This document shows, piece by piece, positions 8,806 to 18,483 of a stretch of 64,000 nt of DNA (positions are counted from its first letter, which is position 1; the number at the start of each line of letters is the position of its first letter). The stretch spans positions 186,001 through 250,000 of the forward strand of contig JAZKJF010000004.1 in assembly GCA_040384465.1 (NCBI GenBank), written 5' to 3'. The notes under the pieces are model-generated. The model was not told the DNA's origin. It worked only from the letters and a program-made list of their open reading frames with translations, and did no database searches. Source of the DNA: UBA5078 sp040384465 (lineage in GTDB: Bacteria; Pseudomonadota; Gammaproteobacteria; Pseudomonadales; Pseudohongiellaceae). Both the position numbers and the translations under genes were made by a program.

Positions 8806-10356
8806 ATGCTGACACGCCGCAAAATCCTCAAGACTCTCGGTTTGAGTGCAGCAGCACTTGCAGCAGGCCTGCGCTGGCCGACGTCGGCGCACGCGCAAAC
8901 CAGCACTGTGCCACTTCACGAAGGCAATCCACTGCGCATTCCTCCTCTGCTGGAAGGCATACAGGAAGGCGCAGAAAAGCGTTTTGAATTGCTGCTCCAA
9001 CAAGGCGAAACCGAGTTCTTCACGGGCGTAAAGACCCCGACACTTGGCATCAATGGCAGCTTCCTGGGGCCGACCTTGCGTTTTTCCCGCGACGATCTGG
9101 TGCGCTTTCAGGTCACTAATCAAATCGGCGAACCCTCGACGCTGCATTGGCATGGACTGCATGTGCCCGCCCGCTCCGACGGCGGACCGCATCAGACCAT
9201 CGAGCACAATGGCCGCTGGGAACCGTTGATTCGCATCATGCAGCCAGCAGGCACCTTCTGGTACCACTCGCACATGATGCACAAGACGGGTGAACAGGTG
9301 TACCGGGGGCTAGCAGGCATGATGATCCTGGATGATGACACCAGTCGCAGCCTGAGCCTGCCGTCCGAGTACGGCGTAGACGACATCCCTGTGATTATTC
9401 AGGATCGTCGTTTCAAGAAGGACGGCACGCTGGACTACATGAGTCAGTACGATGACATGGTTCAGGGCATGCAAGGTGATATCAAGATGGTGAATGGGGC
9501 GGTAGATCCTTACTTCGTTCCCACCTCCACCAAAGCACGACTGCGCATTCTCAATGCGTCCAATTCACGCAAGTACATGCTGGCCTTCAGTGATCATCGC
9601 CCCTTTCAGGTCATCGCCAGTGACGGGGGATTGTTGACGGCTCCTGTGACCATGGACATGGTGATGCTGGCGACTGGCGAGCGTGTCGAGATCATCGCAG
9701 ACTTCAGTGATGGGCAGCCCGTGACGCTGGTCAACGTGCCGATGGTCACCAGCTATCAGGACTCTCCCGGTGCCATGAGCCGCATCATGCGGGCGATGGG
9801 CAGCGAGGGTTTCGATATCCTGCGGTTCTATCCCGTGGCTGATTTGCGAGTGTCGGCACCGGTACCCGAGACTCTGACCACCATCAAACGCCGCACTGCC
9901 GAGGAGGCTGTGAAAACTCGCACTTTCCGGCTGCAGATGGGCACTGGCTCACGCGGGGGTGGTGATCGCGGACCAACAACGGGTTACCGCAACGGTTTCG
10001 GAGGCGGGCATGGCGGAGGGGATTACTACATTAACGGTCGCCAGATGGTCATGGACTTCATCAACGAGCGTGTGACGCTTGGTGATACTGAGATATGGGA
10101 AATATTCAACAGCTCCCCCATGCCACACCCGTTCCACATTCACAGCGGGCAGTTTCAGATTCTGGATCGCGATGGCATTGCACCACCTCCTCATGAGCTG
10201 GGCTTCAAAGACACCGTGCTGGTCAAAGGCAGGGAAACGGTGCGAGTCATCATCAGCTTTACTGATTTCTCCGACGAACATCACCCCTACATGTACCACT
10301 GCCACATGCTGGAGCATGAGGATCGCGGGATGATGGGGCAGTTCCTGGTGGTCTAG
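8806..10356 (+). CDS. multicopper oxidase (CueO/laccase-like), Tat-exported
   Basis: 516 residues. An N-terminal twin-arginine signal (LTRRKILKTLG, then a hydrophobic stretch to SAHA) indicates folded export. All four copper motifs are present: LHWHG (H114, H116), WYHSH (H154, H156), HPFHIH (H441, H444, H446) and HCHMLEHEDRGMM (H498, C499, H500, H504), with M509 as probable type-1 axial ligand. These enzymes oxidise Cu(I), Fe(II) or phenolics and reduce O2 to water. A Gly/Arg-rich segment at about 380-412 occupies the region where CueO has its Met-rich insert. The gene lies 193 bp after a copper monooxygenase-like gene, which suggests a shared role in copper redox chemistry. Confidence 0.9.
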   Translation: MLTRRKILKTLGLSAAALAAGLRWPTSAHAQTSTVPLHEGNPLRIPPLLEGIQEGAEKRFELLLQQGETEFFTGVKTPTLGINGSFLGPTLRFSRDDLVRFQVTNQIGEPSTLHWHGLHVPARSDGGPHQTIEHNGRWEPLIRIMQPAGTFWYHSHMMHKTGEQVYRGLAGMMILDDDTSRSLSLPSEYGVDDIPVIIQDRRFKKDGTLDYMSQYDDMVQGMQGDIKMVNGAVDPYFVPTSTKARLRILNASNSRKYMLAFSDHRPFQVIASDGGLLTAPVTMDMVMLATGERVEIIADFSDGQPVTLVNVPMVTSYQDSPGAMSRIMRAMGSEGFDILRFYPVADLRVSAPVPETLTTIKRRTAEEAVKTRTFRLQMGTGSRGGGDRGPTTGYRNGFGGGHGGGDYYINGRQMVMDFINERVTLGDTEIWEIFNSSPMPHPFHIHSGQFQILDRDGIAPPPHELGFKDTVLVKGRETVRVIISFTDFSDEHHPYMYHCHMLEHEDRGMMGQFLVV

Positions 10357-11129
10357 TCAATGCTCGCGAGAGGCTTGCACGCCGCGACCAAGGCGTTGAA
10401 GCTTGCGCCGTTCCAGGGAATCAAGCGCTGGTAGTCGTGCTCCAGCAACGTGACTTCGAATCCGATATCCGTGAGCATGCTCTGCAGTTGCAGCAACGAC
10501 ATCGCTGTCATGGTGTGATGATCGGCCCAGTGCTTGACCCCTTCTGCCGGAGACTCACGGGTAATCCCAAGCAAGAGATCCAAACTCTCCCCCTCTCCGC
10601 GATATCGCCAACCCGATTCGAAACTGAGGCGTGCATCGCCATCCATCAGACTGGTGACCGTGCTGCGCTGATTACTGATGCCGCCAACATCTACAGAATT
10701 GAATAGAAAGAGACCGCCCGGCTTAAGTGCCTGCCAGGCTCGTCGCAGAGTTTGCTGCAACGCTGAAGTGGGATGGCTATAGTGGATCGAGTAAAGAAAG
10801 CAGGTAATGAGATCGAATGCAGCGACCTGCTCGAAAGCGGCCAGATCACAGAGCAGAAACCGCGCTGCGGGACATCTAGCCTTGGCCAGTTCCAACATCG
10901 CGGCACTGTTGTCCAGGCCAGTGCCTGCGAATCCTCGATTCAGCATATGCAACAGATGCTGACCGGTGCCACAGGCAAGGTCCAGATAGTCCCGTCCACC
11001 AGACACCGCAAAACACTCAAAAGCGCGCTCGGCAAATGCACATTGCTCTGCGTAGTCCACTTCGGCGCAGAACTGGTCGTAGTAGCCGGAAAGGTCGGCG
11101 TAGAGGTTTCCGTTATCGCTGTCGGTCAT
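10353..11129 (-). CDS. class I SAM-dependent methyltransferase
   Basis: 258 residues from ATG 11129 (an in-frame GTG at 11141 adds four residues). The Rossmann-type SAM-binding motif I is YLDLACGTGQHLLHM, followed by GTGLDNSAAMLELAK (motif post-I) and DLITCFLYSIHY. The substrate is unknown; similar proteins methylate small molecules. Its end overlaps the end of the multicopper oxidase by 4 bp (convergent). No obvious link to the molybdenum hydroxylase operon beyond shared strand. Confidence 0.8.
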   Translation of the reverse strand: MTDSDNGNLYADLSGYYDQFCAEVDYAEQCAFAERAFECFAVSGGRDYLDLACGTGQHLLHMLNRGFAGTGLDNSAAMLELAKARCPAARFLLCDLAAFEQVAAFDLITCFLYSIHYSHPTSALQQTLRRAWQALKPGGLFLFNSVDVGGISNQRSTVTSLMDGDARLSFESGWRYRGEGESLDLLLGITRESPAEGVKHWADHHTMTAMSLLQLQSMLTDIGFEVTLLEHDYQRLIPWNGASFNALVAACKPLASID

Positions 11130-11245
11130 GGCAGTGATCAAGCTGATTGAGAGAGTAGAGTTTTCAGGATGTCAGAAAGCAACAGGCTCGCCACGGTATG
11201 CACCTTGGCGAGCCTGTCAGCAGATCTGAACTTATCAGTGGAGTA

Positions 11246-12235
11246 TCACACGGTCAGTGCGCGCTTCACCAGATTGTCCATCAAAGGCATCTTGAAGTGG
11301 TTGTAGTTCAAAGGCTTGGCACCCTGGCTAGCCAGAGACGCAACGGCATCAGCAGTTTCCTGATTGCGCGCACGGCCTTGAATAGCCTGCTCTACAGAGG
11401 TCAGTCGACGTGGTGTGCACTCTACCGCACCGGCCACCAGACGTGACTCTTCAATCGTTCCGTTAGTGACTTTCATGGCAGCAGCGATACTAACCAGTGC
11501 GAAGTCCCAGACATTACGGTCTGCTACTTTTTCGAAGTAGAACTCGGCATTCGCCCACTTGGCTGGAATACGCACAGAGGTGAGAACGTCACCGGCACGC
11601 AGTACAGTGGTGTGGCGGATATCGACATCAGGTCCGATGAAGAAATCTTCCGCTGCCACGACGCGCTCGCCGCTGGCATTGCGAATGACCATCTGAGCTT
11701 CCAGGGCGACCAGAGCAGGAGCCGTGTCGCTTGGTGTTACCGCTACGCAGCGGCTGGCACCAAACAGAGCGTGCTCACGATTCTGACCTTCTGGCGTGTC
11801 GGCGTAGCAGAGGTTACCCCCGGCGCGGTAGCAGTTCAGCCCGCGTCGGTAGTACCAGCAGCGTACGTCCTGAGCCACGTTGCCGCCCAGCGTACCGATG
11901 TTGCGAATCTGCGGGCTGGCCACACGGCCGGCTGCAGATGACAACAGGGAATAACGCTCTTTGATCAGCGCATTGTTGGCCAGCTCGGTCAGCGTCACCA
12001 AGGCACCAATTTCGATACCGTCGGCTGTCTCGCTGATTCCGCGCATGGACTCGATGCCGTTCAGATCGATCAGGGCTTCCGGGCGCTTGGCGCGGTCCTT
12101 GATCCATCCGTAGGTGTCTTGCCCACCGCCTACCAACCAACCTCTTTCTGCCAAAGTACCGGCAAGGCTTATAGCATCCTCTACCTGCACAGGCTGGTAG
12201 AGGCTCATTTCTGGCATATTGTCATTTGATGGCAT
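11246..12235 (-). CDS. molybdenum hydroxylase FAD-binding subunit with extra Fe-S cysteines
   Basis: 329 residues; CoxM/PaoB-type medium subunit. FAD-binding motifs are GWLVGGGQDTYGWIK (near 32-47) and RNIGTLGGNVAQ. A cysteine-rich insertion follows (DVRCWYYRRGLNCYRAGGNLC, then GASRCVAV), matching the [4Fe-4S]-binding insert known from PaoB and the 4-hydroxybenzoyl-CoA reductase beta subunit. It carries electrons from the molybdenum site through Fe-S centres and FAD. It is the last gene of a three-gene operon, starting 10 bp after the large subunit. No signal peptide: it presumably rides out with the Tat-targeted small subunit. Confidence 0.87.
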   Translation of the reverse strand: MPSNDNMPEMSLYQPVQVEDAISLAGTLAERGWLVGGGQDTYGWIKDRAKRPEALIDLNGIESMRGISETADGIEIGALVTLTELANNALIKERYSLLSSAAGRVASPQIRNIGTLGGNVAQDVRCWYYRRGLNCYRAGGNLCYADTPEGQNREHALFGASRCVAVTPSDTAPALVALEAQMVIRNASGERVVAAEDFFIGPDVDIRHTTVLRAGDVLTSVRIPAKWANAEFYFEKVADRNVWDFALVSIAAAMKVTNGTIEESRLVAGAVECTPRRLTSVEQAIQGRARNQETADAVASLASQGAKPLNYNHFKMPLMDNLVKRALTV

Positions 12236-12245
12236 TTTAAAAACC

Positions 12246-14687
12246 TCAGAATGTATTCGTTTTCAATTCGCCGGTATTGAAGCCATTCTGCGCGACATGA
12301 TTCACGATCATGTCCGGAGTGACCGGCGTGCGGTTGAACAAATGTCCATCAAGTGCGTCAGAGATGGCGCTCATCAGTGCAGCAGCGCCACAGCCTTGCG
12401 CGGGCTCGCCGACGCCACGGGCGCCAACGGGGCTTTGCGGATCAGGCATGTCATTACCAGCGGTCAGCATCCTGGCCGGCACGTCGAGGTATGTCGGCGG
12501 CTTGGACTGATAGAGACCTACGTTGGCTGGCAGACCATTTTGCGGGTCATAGACGTGGCGCTCATAGCCCGCCATGCCGATACCCCACACACCACCACCA
12601 TTCATGGCCTGACTCAGGCCTTGTGGGTGAACCACAGTGCCACACTCGGCAACCGCAGTGTAATCGGTGATGTCATACTTACCTGTATCCAGATCCATTT
12701 CGATCTCGACGAAGGCAATCGCAAAACCAGGCGCAGTGCCCTGCTTGGGCAATGTGTCTTTGGCAACACCGATCAGACCGGTGCCCTTCATGGCTTCAAC
12801 GGAACGCTTGGTAGTTGCGTTGATGTCCTCTGGATAAACCTGACCGCTGTACTCGCCGCCCAGATCGATTGCTTTCTGAGCCGCTTCTGCGAAGGTCAAT
12901 CCTTTGGTGTCATTGCTGGTCAGGAATACGCGCTCGCCGCCGACACTATAGTCATCCGCAGCGCCACCCAGTTCTGCAGCAGCGATTTCCTTCAGTTTTC
13001 TGATGGCATCGAGCGCAGCAACATGGCTGGAGCGGGTTTCAGTGAACATGGTGTTGCTGCCACCCTGGTAGGTGCTGTGCGGCAGGTTCAGCTCGCTGTT
13101 GCCGTGAACGACTACGCAATTTTCCCAGCTGCACTGCAGAGCTTCAGCAGCCGCTCGCAGAACACCAGCATAAGAGTAGGTACCGAGGTTACCAACACCG
13201 GTGTGCAGGTAAATCTTGCCGTCAGTGCCTATACGCAACAGACCGTCGTAGCCATTGGCACCAGCAGAGTGGTAGCCCATGCCGAGACCGATTCCGCGCA
13301 CTTTGTTGTCCGCAGTCACTTTAGGCTGAGCGACTCGCTCATCCCAACGGAACATGGCGGCAGCTTTCTCAATCGCTTCCGGCATGTAGGAGCTAGAGAG
13401 TCCACCTTGACGGGCACCGAACTTCGCATCTGGACGTGGGGCATTGGCACGGCGTACCGCAAGACGGTCGAAACCACCCTGTCTGGCCGCTTTATCCATG
13501 ATTGGAGCAAGCACCGACGCCATTTCATTCTGACCTGGACCACGCTGCGCACCACGCGGAGTAGTGTTGGTGTACAGAGCGACACCACGGAAACGCATGG
13601 CCGCTGGCTGATACATGATAGAGATGTGCTCGGCTGAAGAGCCGGCACTACCACCGCCACCTGAGCCGGCATCGTTGATGATAATCACATCGACTGCGCC
13701 CACTTTACCATCGTCCTTCAGACCGACTTTGAGCCAGCCTTGCATACCAGAACGAGCAGAGCCGATGTAGAACTCTTCTTCACGGGTAATACGCATTTGC
13801 AGCGGACGGTTCAGTTGACGGGCAAATTTGCCAGTGACTGCCATCATCGGGTACGGGAAAATCTTGGAGCCGAAGCCGCCACCGGTGTTTTCGTTGATGA
13901 ACACTAGGTTGGCAGGGTCGATTTCCAGCATGGCGGACAGTTGTGCGTGTCCGACTGTGTGGCTCTGCAACGAACCGTGGAAATAGCACTTGCCGTTTTC
14001 CCAGTACGCCATACCAGAGCGAGGCTCCAGTGAATGGTGCGGGTAACCGATAGTGACGAAGGGCTCTTCAACGATGGTCTTGCACTGAGCAAACTCAGCA
14101 GCAACGTCGCCGTATGCCCACTCCTCACCGAAGGTTGCTCCCACTGGCTCGCGGCCGTTACGGAAAGCGGTCACCTGGTCCAAAGACCATTTGATACGGC
14201 CAACGTCAGTACCTGACGCCGTAGTACCGGCAGCAGCTTCGCCTGCGTTTCTGATCAGAGTATTGCCGTTCGGATAGGGATCCGGGCCACCTTCGAGCAG
14301 AGTATCGAGGGGGTCAGTCACGAACGGACGACGCTCGAATACAATCTTGATTTTCTCGATCGCGTTTTCGGCGATCAGATCGCTTTCAGCTGCCAGCGCC
14401 AGAATGGGCTGACCGATGTAAGTGATGAAGTCTTTTGCCAGCGCAGGGTTGGCGGGAGGCAGTGAGGGAGGCAGATCGTCTGCGGTAAAGATACCGAGTA
14501 CGCCTTCCATTGCCAGTGCTTCGGAAGCGTCGATACTGACAACACGACCGCTGGGCAGTGGGCTGGTCAGCAAGCGTGCGAACACCATGCCTTCTTTGCG
14601 GAAATCCTCACTGTAGCGAGCCGCACCGGTTACTTTGGCTTCTACGTCTGGTGGAGTGAAATTCTTACCAATGTGCATATAGGTCAT
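12246..14687 (-). CDS. molybdenum hydroxylase molybdopterin-binding subunit (xanthine dehydrogenase family)
   Basis: 813 residues, the large catalytic subunit (CoxL/PaoC type). Recognisable features are the N-terminal PDVEAKVTGAARYSEDFR, the molybdopterin segments GGGFGSKIFPYP and RGAQRGPGQNE, and near the C-terminus GARGVGEPAQGCGAAAL, which holds the catalytic glutamate (GVGEP). Members hydroxylate aldehydes or N-heterocycles with water; without the substrate-pocket residues the substrate stays open, with an aldehyde the default for a periplasmic Pao-like enzyme. Its start overlaps the small-subunit stop by 4 bp (ATGA), showing translational coupling. No XdhC/PaoD-type maturation factor lies in the window. 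Confidence 0.9.
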   Translation of the reverse strand: MTYMHIGKNFTPPDVEAKVTGAARYSEDFRKEGMVFARLLTSPLPSGRVVSIDASEALAMEGVLGIFTADDLPPSLPPANPALAKDFITYIGQPILALAAESDLIAENAIEKIKIVFERRPFVTDPLDTLLEGGPDPYPNGNTLIRNAGEAAAGTTASGTDVGRIKWSLDQVTAFRNGREPVGATFGEEWAYGDVAAEFAQCKTIVEEPFVTIGYPHHSLEPRSGMAYWENGKCYFHGSLQSHTVGHAQLSAMLEIDPANLVFINENTGGGFGSKIFPYPMMAVTGKFARQLNRPLQMRITREEEFYIGSARSGMQGWLKVGLKDDGKVGAVDVIIINDAGSGGGGSAGSSAEHISIMYQPAAMRFRGVALYTNTTPRGAQRGPGQNEMASVLAPIMDKAARQGGFDRLAVRRANAPRPDAKFGARQGGLSSSYMPEAIEKAAAMFRWDERVAQPKVTADNKVRGIGLGMGYHSAGANGYDGLLRIGTDGKIYLHTGVGNLGTYSYAGVLRAAAEALQCSWENCVVVHGNSELNLPHSTYQGGSNTMFTETRSSHVAALDAIRKLKEIAAAELGGAADDYSVGGERVFLTSNDTKGLTFAEAAQKAIDLGGEYSGQVYPEDINATTKRSVEAMKGTGLIGVAKDTLPKQGTAPGFAIAFVEIEMDLDTGKYDITDYTAVAECGTVVHPQGLSQAMNGGGVWGIGMAGYERHVYDPQNGLPANVGLYQSKPPTYLDVPARMLTAGNDMPDPQSPVGARGVGEPAQGCGAAALMSAISDALDGHLFNRTPVTPDMIVNHVAQNGFNTGELKTNTF

Positions 14688-15271
14688 GACAGTTGCCCCG
14701 AGGCGCGCATTACGCCATTCAGATAGTGATCATAAGCCCCGCAACGGCAGAGGTTGCCTGACATTGCCTCGCGTGCTTCCTGGCGTGTTGGTCTTGGATT
14801 GGCTTTCAGCAGAGCCACAGCCGACATGACCTGGCCTGAAGTGCAGAAGCCGCACGCCGGACTGAGTTCCTGGATGAATGCTGCCTGCACCGGGTGCAGG
14901 GTGCCATCCTCAGCGCGCAGACCTTCTACGGTCAGTACAGCACGATCCTTGACGTTATGCGTCAGGGTGGAGCAGGCATAATAGTTAACGTCGTCGATCA
15001 ACACGGTGCAGGCACCGCACTCGCCCCGGTTGCACGCAACCTTGGCGCCGGTCAGACCGAGCTTGTATCGAAGAGTGTGTGCAAGAGTTTCTTGCGGAAG
15101 TACGTCAACGCGCCGTACGCGGCCATTGACGTTGATGGATACCAGGCGCTCTACGCCGCCTGCCGGATTTGAAGCGGCAGAAGCCATATACCATCCCGCA
15201 CCGCTGCTGGCGGCAGCGGCAGAGAAGATAACGCTTTTGATGAATCGTCTGCGTGTTAGGGTGATGTTCAC
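14684..15271 (-). CDS. molybdenum hydroxylase 2Fe-2S subunit with Tat signal
   Basis: 195 residues. The N-terminus LTRRRFIKS plus a hydrophobic run is a good twin-arginine signal. Two [2Fe-2S] clusters are bound by C80, C85, C88, C100 (CNRGECGACTV..YAC) and C140, C143, C175, C177 (CGFC..CRC). It is the first gene of the operon and probably exports the assembled enzyme to the periplasm, as known for PaoA in PaoABC. Gene order here is small-large-medium rather than the small-medium-large of paoABC. The promoter should lie in 15272-15400. Confidence 0.9.
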   Translation of the reverse strand: MNITLTRRRFIKSVIFSAAAASSGAGWYMASAASNPAGGVERLVSINVNGRVRRVDVLPQETLAHTLRYKLGLTGAKVACNRGECGACTVLIDDVNYYACSTLTHNVKDRAVLTVEGLRAEDGTLHPVQAAFIQELSPACGFCTSGQVMSAVALLKANPRPTRQEAREAMSGNLCRCGAYDHYLNGVMRASGQLS

Positions 15272-15567
15272 TTTGTTGGGGCCCCATGTCTGATTTTTCG
15301 AACTAAATGGAGTTTCAGCGTCTAAGGCGCTGAGATACTTTGTATTTCCATGCTATCGCCCTGAATCCTGTCAGGGAGGAGCAATTGCAAACCCCCGTAA
15401 TGTACCACCGTCGCCGGGCCGAATCCATCTTCAGGCAGTAATTCAGTCAGCTAACCTATGATAATTTCTGATGAATTCAGCGCTTTCGTGTCACACTCTG
15501 TTGCATGTTCGTTGCGCACTCCAGGCATCGACGATAAGCCCTGCAATTGACGGGCAAACCAACCTCC
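15272..15567. other. intergenic region between Mo-hydroxylase operon and glycosyltransferase
   Basis: About 296 bp with no convincing gene. It should contain the promoter of the Mo-hydroxylase operon (read leftward). I see no strong palindrome, repeat or terminator. Confidence 0.6.
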
Positions 15568-16662
15568 TCAAATGGGTTCCCGGCACAAGCGTTTCAGCAG
15601 TGACAGGTTGTCCTGCAGGAGAGAGTCGAGCATCGCCTTGATCTCATTGTTGCCACACTGCAGCAGATGAGTCTCTTGCCCGTTCTGCTGTTGCAGCTTG
15701 GCAGCGAATGCAGGCAATCGCTGGAAGAATGCACTGAGGCTCTCAGGATCGGCAAGCTTCGCCGCCATACCAACCCCCAATTGCTCCAGACACAGGGCAT
15801 TCAACTGTTGCTCAAACTGCCCGTGCATGGGGAAAGCAAGATAGGGCTTTTGCAGATAGATCGCTTCGCTGATCAGCGTGAATCCCGCTGTGGCGATCAC
15901 GGATTGGCAAGCAGCCAGATCCTGAAGAAAGCCGTCGGTACTGAACTCCCGATACTCCAGATTGGCCTCACTGCCGTGACGCTGACATCCGTAGACCACA
16001 AATTTCTGTGCAGGGAATTGCTTGAGCGTGTCGATCAGTGAGTCAAAGCGGCCGGTTAGATACACAAGATGGAAGTTGCTCCTGTGCGGCTGCAGCGCAC
16101 ACACTTCACGGCGCAGAATCGGCGCGAAGAGAAAAGTTCTGCTATTGGTGACCTCGCCACGAAAGAATGTTGTGGCTAGCGCCACATCCGGATCGGGGAT
16201 CATGAATCGAATGATAGCTCTGGTTTGCCACTGCTCGAATCGCAGCCATCCCGGCACTTCGAATTTCATGTAACGCATGCGATGCTGATTATCCAGACTG
16301 ATCAGCGGCAGTTTATAAGTGCGTGCCAGCCAGGCCGTCGACGGCTCGAAATCCGTAATCACACAATCGGGCCGAAAGCTGGTAAACAGAGCCCGCAAAT
16401 CTGCAAGGCGTCGCCAGGCGGCTGGCCCTCTGCGCAGGTTATCCCACACCGTTCCGAGCGCACTGACACGGTTGTTTCTGCTGATGATGCGCAGACCTTC
16501 CACCTGCAGGCAATCGAAGTCTGGAGACAAATTTCGATAACCACGATCATATGACACAATTTTAACTTCGTGCCCTTGCTCCTGCAGATGCCGCACCATC
16601 TCTCTGGCGCGCGATGAATGCCCGGAACCTTCGCCGGAAACCCCATAAATGATTCGACACAT
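15568..16662 (-). CDS. MJ1255/VC2487-type glycosyltransferase
   Basis: 364 residues. The N-terminus (CRIIYGVSGEGSGHSSRA) with its glycine-rich GEGSGH loop is typical of this GT-B family of predicted glycosyltransferases. The second domain has VIATAGFTLISEAIYLQKPYL, the nucleotide-sugar-binding region. No membrane helices, so the enzyme is likely cytosolic or peripheral on the inner membrane. It diverges from an LpxH-like phosphoesterase gene; that pairing recurs in proteobacteria and suggests a shared envelope-lipid or glycolipid role. Donor and acceptor are unknown. Confidence 0.8.
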   Translation of the reverse strand: MCRIIYGVSGEGSGHSSRAREMVRHLQEQGHEVKIVSYDRGYRNLSPDFDCLQVEGLRIISRNNRVSALGTVWDNLRRGPAAWRRLADLRALFTSFRPDCVITDFEPSTAWLARTYKLPLISLDNQHRMRYMKFEVPGWLRFEQWQTRAIIRFMIPDPDVALATTFFRGEVTNSRTFLFAPILRREVCALQPHRSNFHLVYLTGRFDSLIDTLKQFPAQKFVVYGCQRHGSEANLEYREFSTDGFLQDLAACQSVIATAGFTLISEAIYLQKPYLAFPMHGQFEQQLNALCLEQLGVGMAAKLADPESLSAFFQRLPAFAAKLQQQNGQETHLLQCGNNEIKAMLDSLLQDNLSLLKRLCREPI

Positions 16663-16862
16663 GACCGCCCCTGTCTCTTTTCATGTTGACACGTCTTATG
16701 TGCCGCCAGATTCTAATGGGAGATTGTGACAATTCGCAGCATGACACTGAAACGTCATTGACACCCCCATATCATCGTCACTGGAACGCCATCAAAGTGT
16801 CATCCAGCGGTCATCAAGAGCGATTACCTTATGCTGCAAATCTGCAACCATGAGGTCATGTA

Positions 16863-17678
16863 ATGATTGCTGAAAAACCCCCGCGTAAAATGAAGTACCG
16901 CAGTATCTTTATCTCCGATGTGCATCTGGGTTTTCGAGGGTGCCAGGCAGAACTTCTCCTCCACTTCCTGCACTCCACCAAGTCTGAATATCTCTACCTT
17001 ATCGGAGACATTTTCGACGGGTGGGCAATGCGTAAAAAACCCTATTGGCCGACAGCGCACCAAGAGGTCGTAAATTGCATTTTGCAAAAAGCGGCGTCAG
17101 GCACCATGGTGGTGTACACCCCGGGAAATCACGATGAAGTGGCGAGAGCCTATTGCAGTCAATCCTTCGACAACATTCATGTGCTGGACACCACAATCCA
17201 TTCCACAGCGGATAGACGTCGGCTGCTGATCCTGCACGGTGACCAGTTCGACACCGTCATCAAGATCAGCCCATTGCTGGCGAAGCTGGGCTCATCCATG
17301 TACGGACACCTGCTGTTTGTCAATCGACTGGTCAATCGCATTCGCGAGATGTTCGGCATGCCCTACTGGTCGCTGGCTTCGCATCTGAAACACAAGGTAA
17401 AGAACGTCGTCAGCTACATCGGCAAGTTTGAAGAAACTGTGGTCAATTCAGTCCGCGCCCAACACCTTGATGGCGTGGTATGCGGACACATTCATCATGC
17501 TGAAATGACTTACTTCGGGGACACCCTTTACTGCAATACCGGAGACTGGGTGGAGAGCTGCACCGCTCTGGTGGAAAACCAGGATGGATCGCTGGAAATA
17601 CTGAAATGGGCCGAACTGGCCAATCAGTTCCCGTCTCTGTCCGTTGCCCGGGAACTGCACGCCGTCGACGCATCGTAA
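16863..17678 (+). CDS. LpxH-like metallophosphoesterase (UDP-2,3-diacylglucosamine diphosphatase family)
   Basis: 271 residues. Calcineurin-type metal motifs appear in order: FISDVHLGF, LIGDIFDGW, YTPGNHDE, LHGDQFD and GHIHHAE. That is the pattern of LpxH relatives, which cleave a pyrophosphate in lipid A synthesis, but this larger subfamily next to a glycosyltransferase is usually a second, non-essential member, so the true substrate is uncertain. ATG 16863 is preceded by gagg at suitable spacing; an internal ATG at 16890 lies just before the conserved strand. Divergent from the glycosyltransferase across 200 bp. Confidence 0.82.
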   Translation: MIAEKPPRKMKYRSIFISDVHLGFRGCQAELLLHFLHSTKSEYLYLIGDIFDGWAMRKKPYWPTAHQEVVNCILQKAASGTMVVYTPGNHDEVARAYCSQSFDNIHVLDTTIHSTADRRRLLILHGDQFDTVIKISPLLAKLGSSMYGHLLFVNRLVNRIREMFGMPYWSLASHLKHKVKNVVSYIGKFEETVVNSVRAQHLDGVVCGHIHHAEMTYFGDTLYCNTGDWVESCTALVENQDGSLEILKWAELANQFPSLSVARELHAVDAS

Positions 17679-17684
17679 GAGATG

Positions 17685-18224
17685 TCAGCTGCGCTTCCAC
17701 ACGTCGTGAGTCTGTGGTGACACTTCGACCTGGGACTGCGGTTCAGGTTCAGACGATGCCTGTGCCTCACCCCGGACACGCAGCTGCAACCCTTTCAGGA
17801 AATTGCGCAAAACCTGATCTTCACAGCGTCGGTAATGTTTGTGGCCAGGCTTGCGAAACAGGGCCGTCAGCTCATGCTTACTGAAAGTGAGACCGGTTTC
17901 CTCCAACAGCGCCAGTACATCTTCAGACTGCAGATTCAACGCAATACGCAATTTCATCAAGACCATGTTATTGGTCAGACTGTCCTCAGGAATTGGTTGT
18001 GGTCCGTCTCGTCGACCGCGTCGTGCATTGATCCAGCCATTCAGAAAAATGGCCATCTGCCTGTCATCAAGCGCCTGGTAACCAGGATCAGCTTCCTGTT
18101 TCAACCAGGCACATACCTGCTCCCTGGTTACTGCGTGATCAGCGCAAGCAAATACCTCAATCATGTTGTTGTCATCAAGATCAAATATGTAACGAATTCG
18201 GCGCAGCACATCGTTGTGGGTCAT
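17685..18224 (-). CDS. yehS: YehS/DUF1456 family protein
   Basis: 179 residues. It has two copies of a roughly 60-residue helical DUF1456 repeat, beginning NDVLRRIRYIFDLDDNNMIEVF and NNMVLMKLRIALNLQSEDVLAL, each ending in a basic turn (FLNGWINARRG; FLKGLQL). This is the layout of E. coli YehS, whose function is not established. The C-terminal 25 residues are low-complexity and acidic/Gln-rich. Its end is 6 bp from the end of the convergent phosphoesterase gene. Confidence 0.85.
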   Translation of the reverse strand: MTHNDVLRRIRYIFDLDDNNMIEVFACADHAVTREQVCAWLKQEADPGYQALDDRQMAIFLNGWINARRGRRDGPQPIPEDSLTNNMVLMKLRIALNLQSEDVLALLEETGLTFSKHELTALFRKPGHKHYRRCEDQVLRNFLKGLQLRVRGEAQASSEPEPQSQVEVSPQTHDVWKRS

Positions 18225-18483
18225 AAACTTTCATCTACCAAGAGTGATTCCGGACGGGAGGCAAAGAGCCCGTGTTGAAATGAGGGCATCTTACAAGAAA
18301 ACCGCACGATCAACCTTTCAATCTGGCCAAAACTTAAACAAAACCCATCCTTTTTCGAGTAATAATTCTCAAATCGATGAATTTGATATAAAAACTCCGC
18401 TCTGACGCGAACAGTAATATGGCAAAACGGCGGGAACCTGTGTCACAATGCAGGCTTTTCCGCCCTCATGGAGAGTTGGTGCA

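Noticed and set aside
12219..13637. A 472-codon frame antisense to the molybdenum hydroxylase large subunit
   Set aside because: Shadow of the real gene; no domain, no ribosome site of note.
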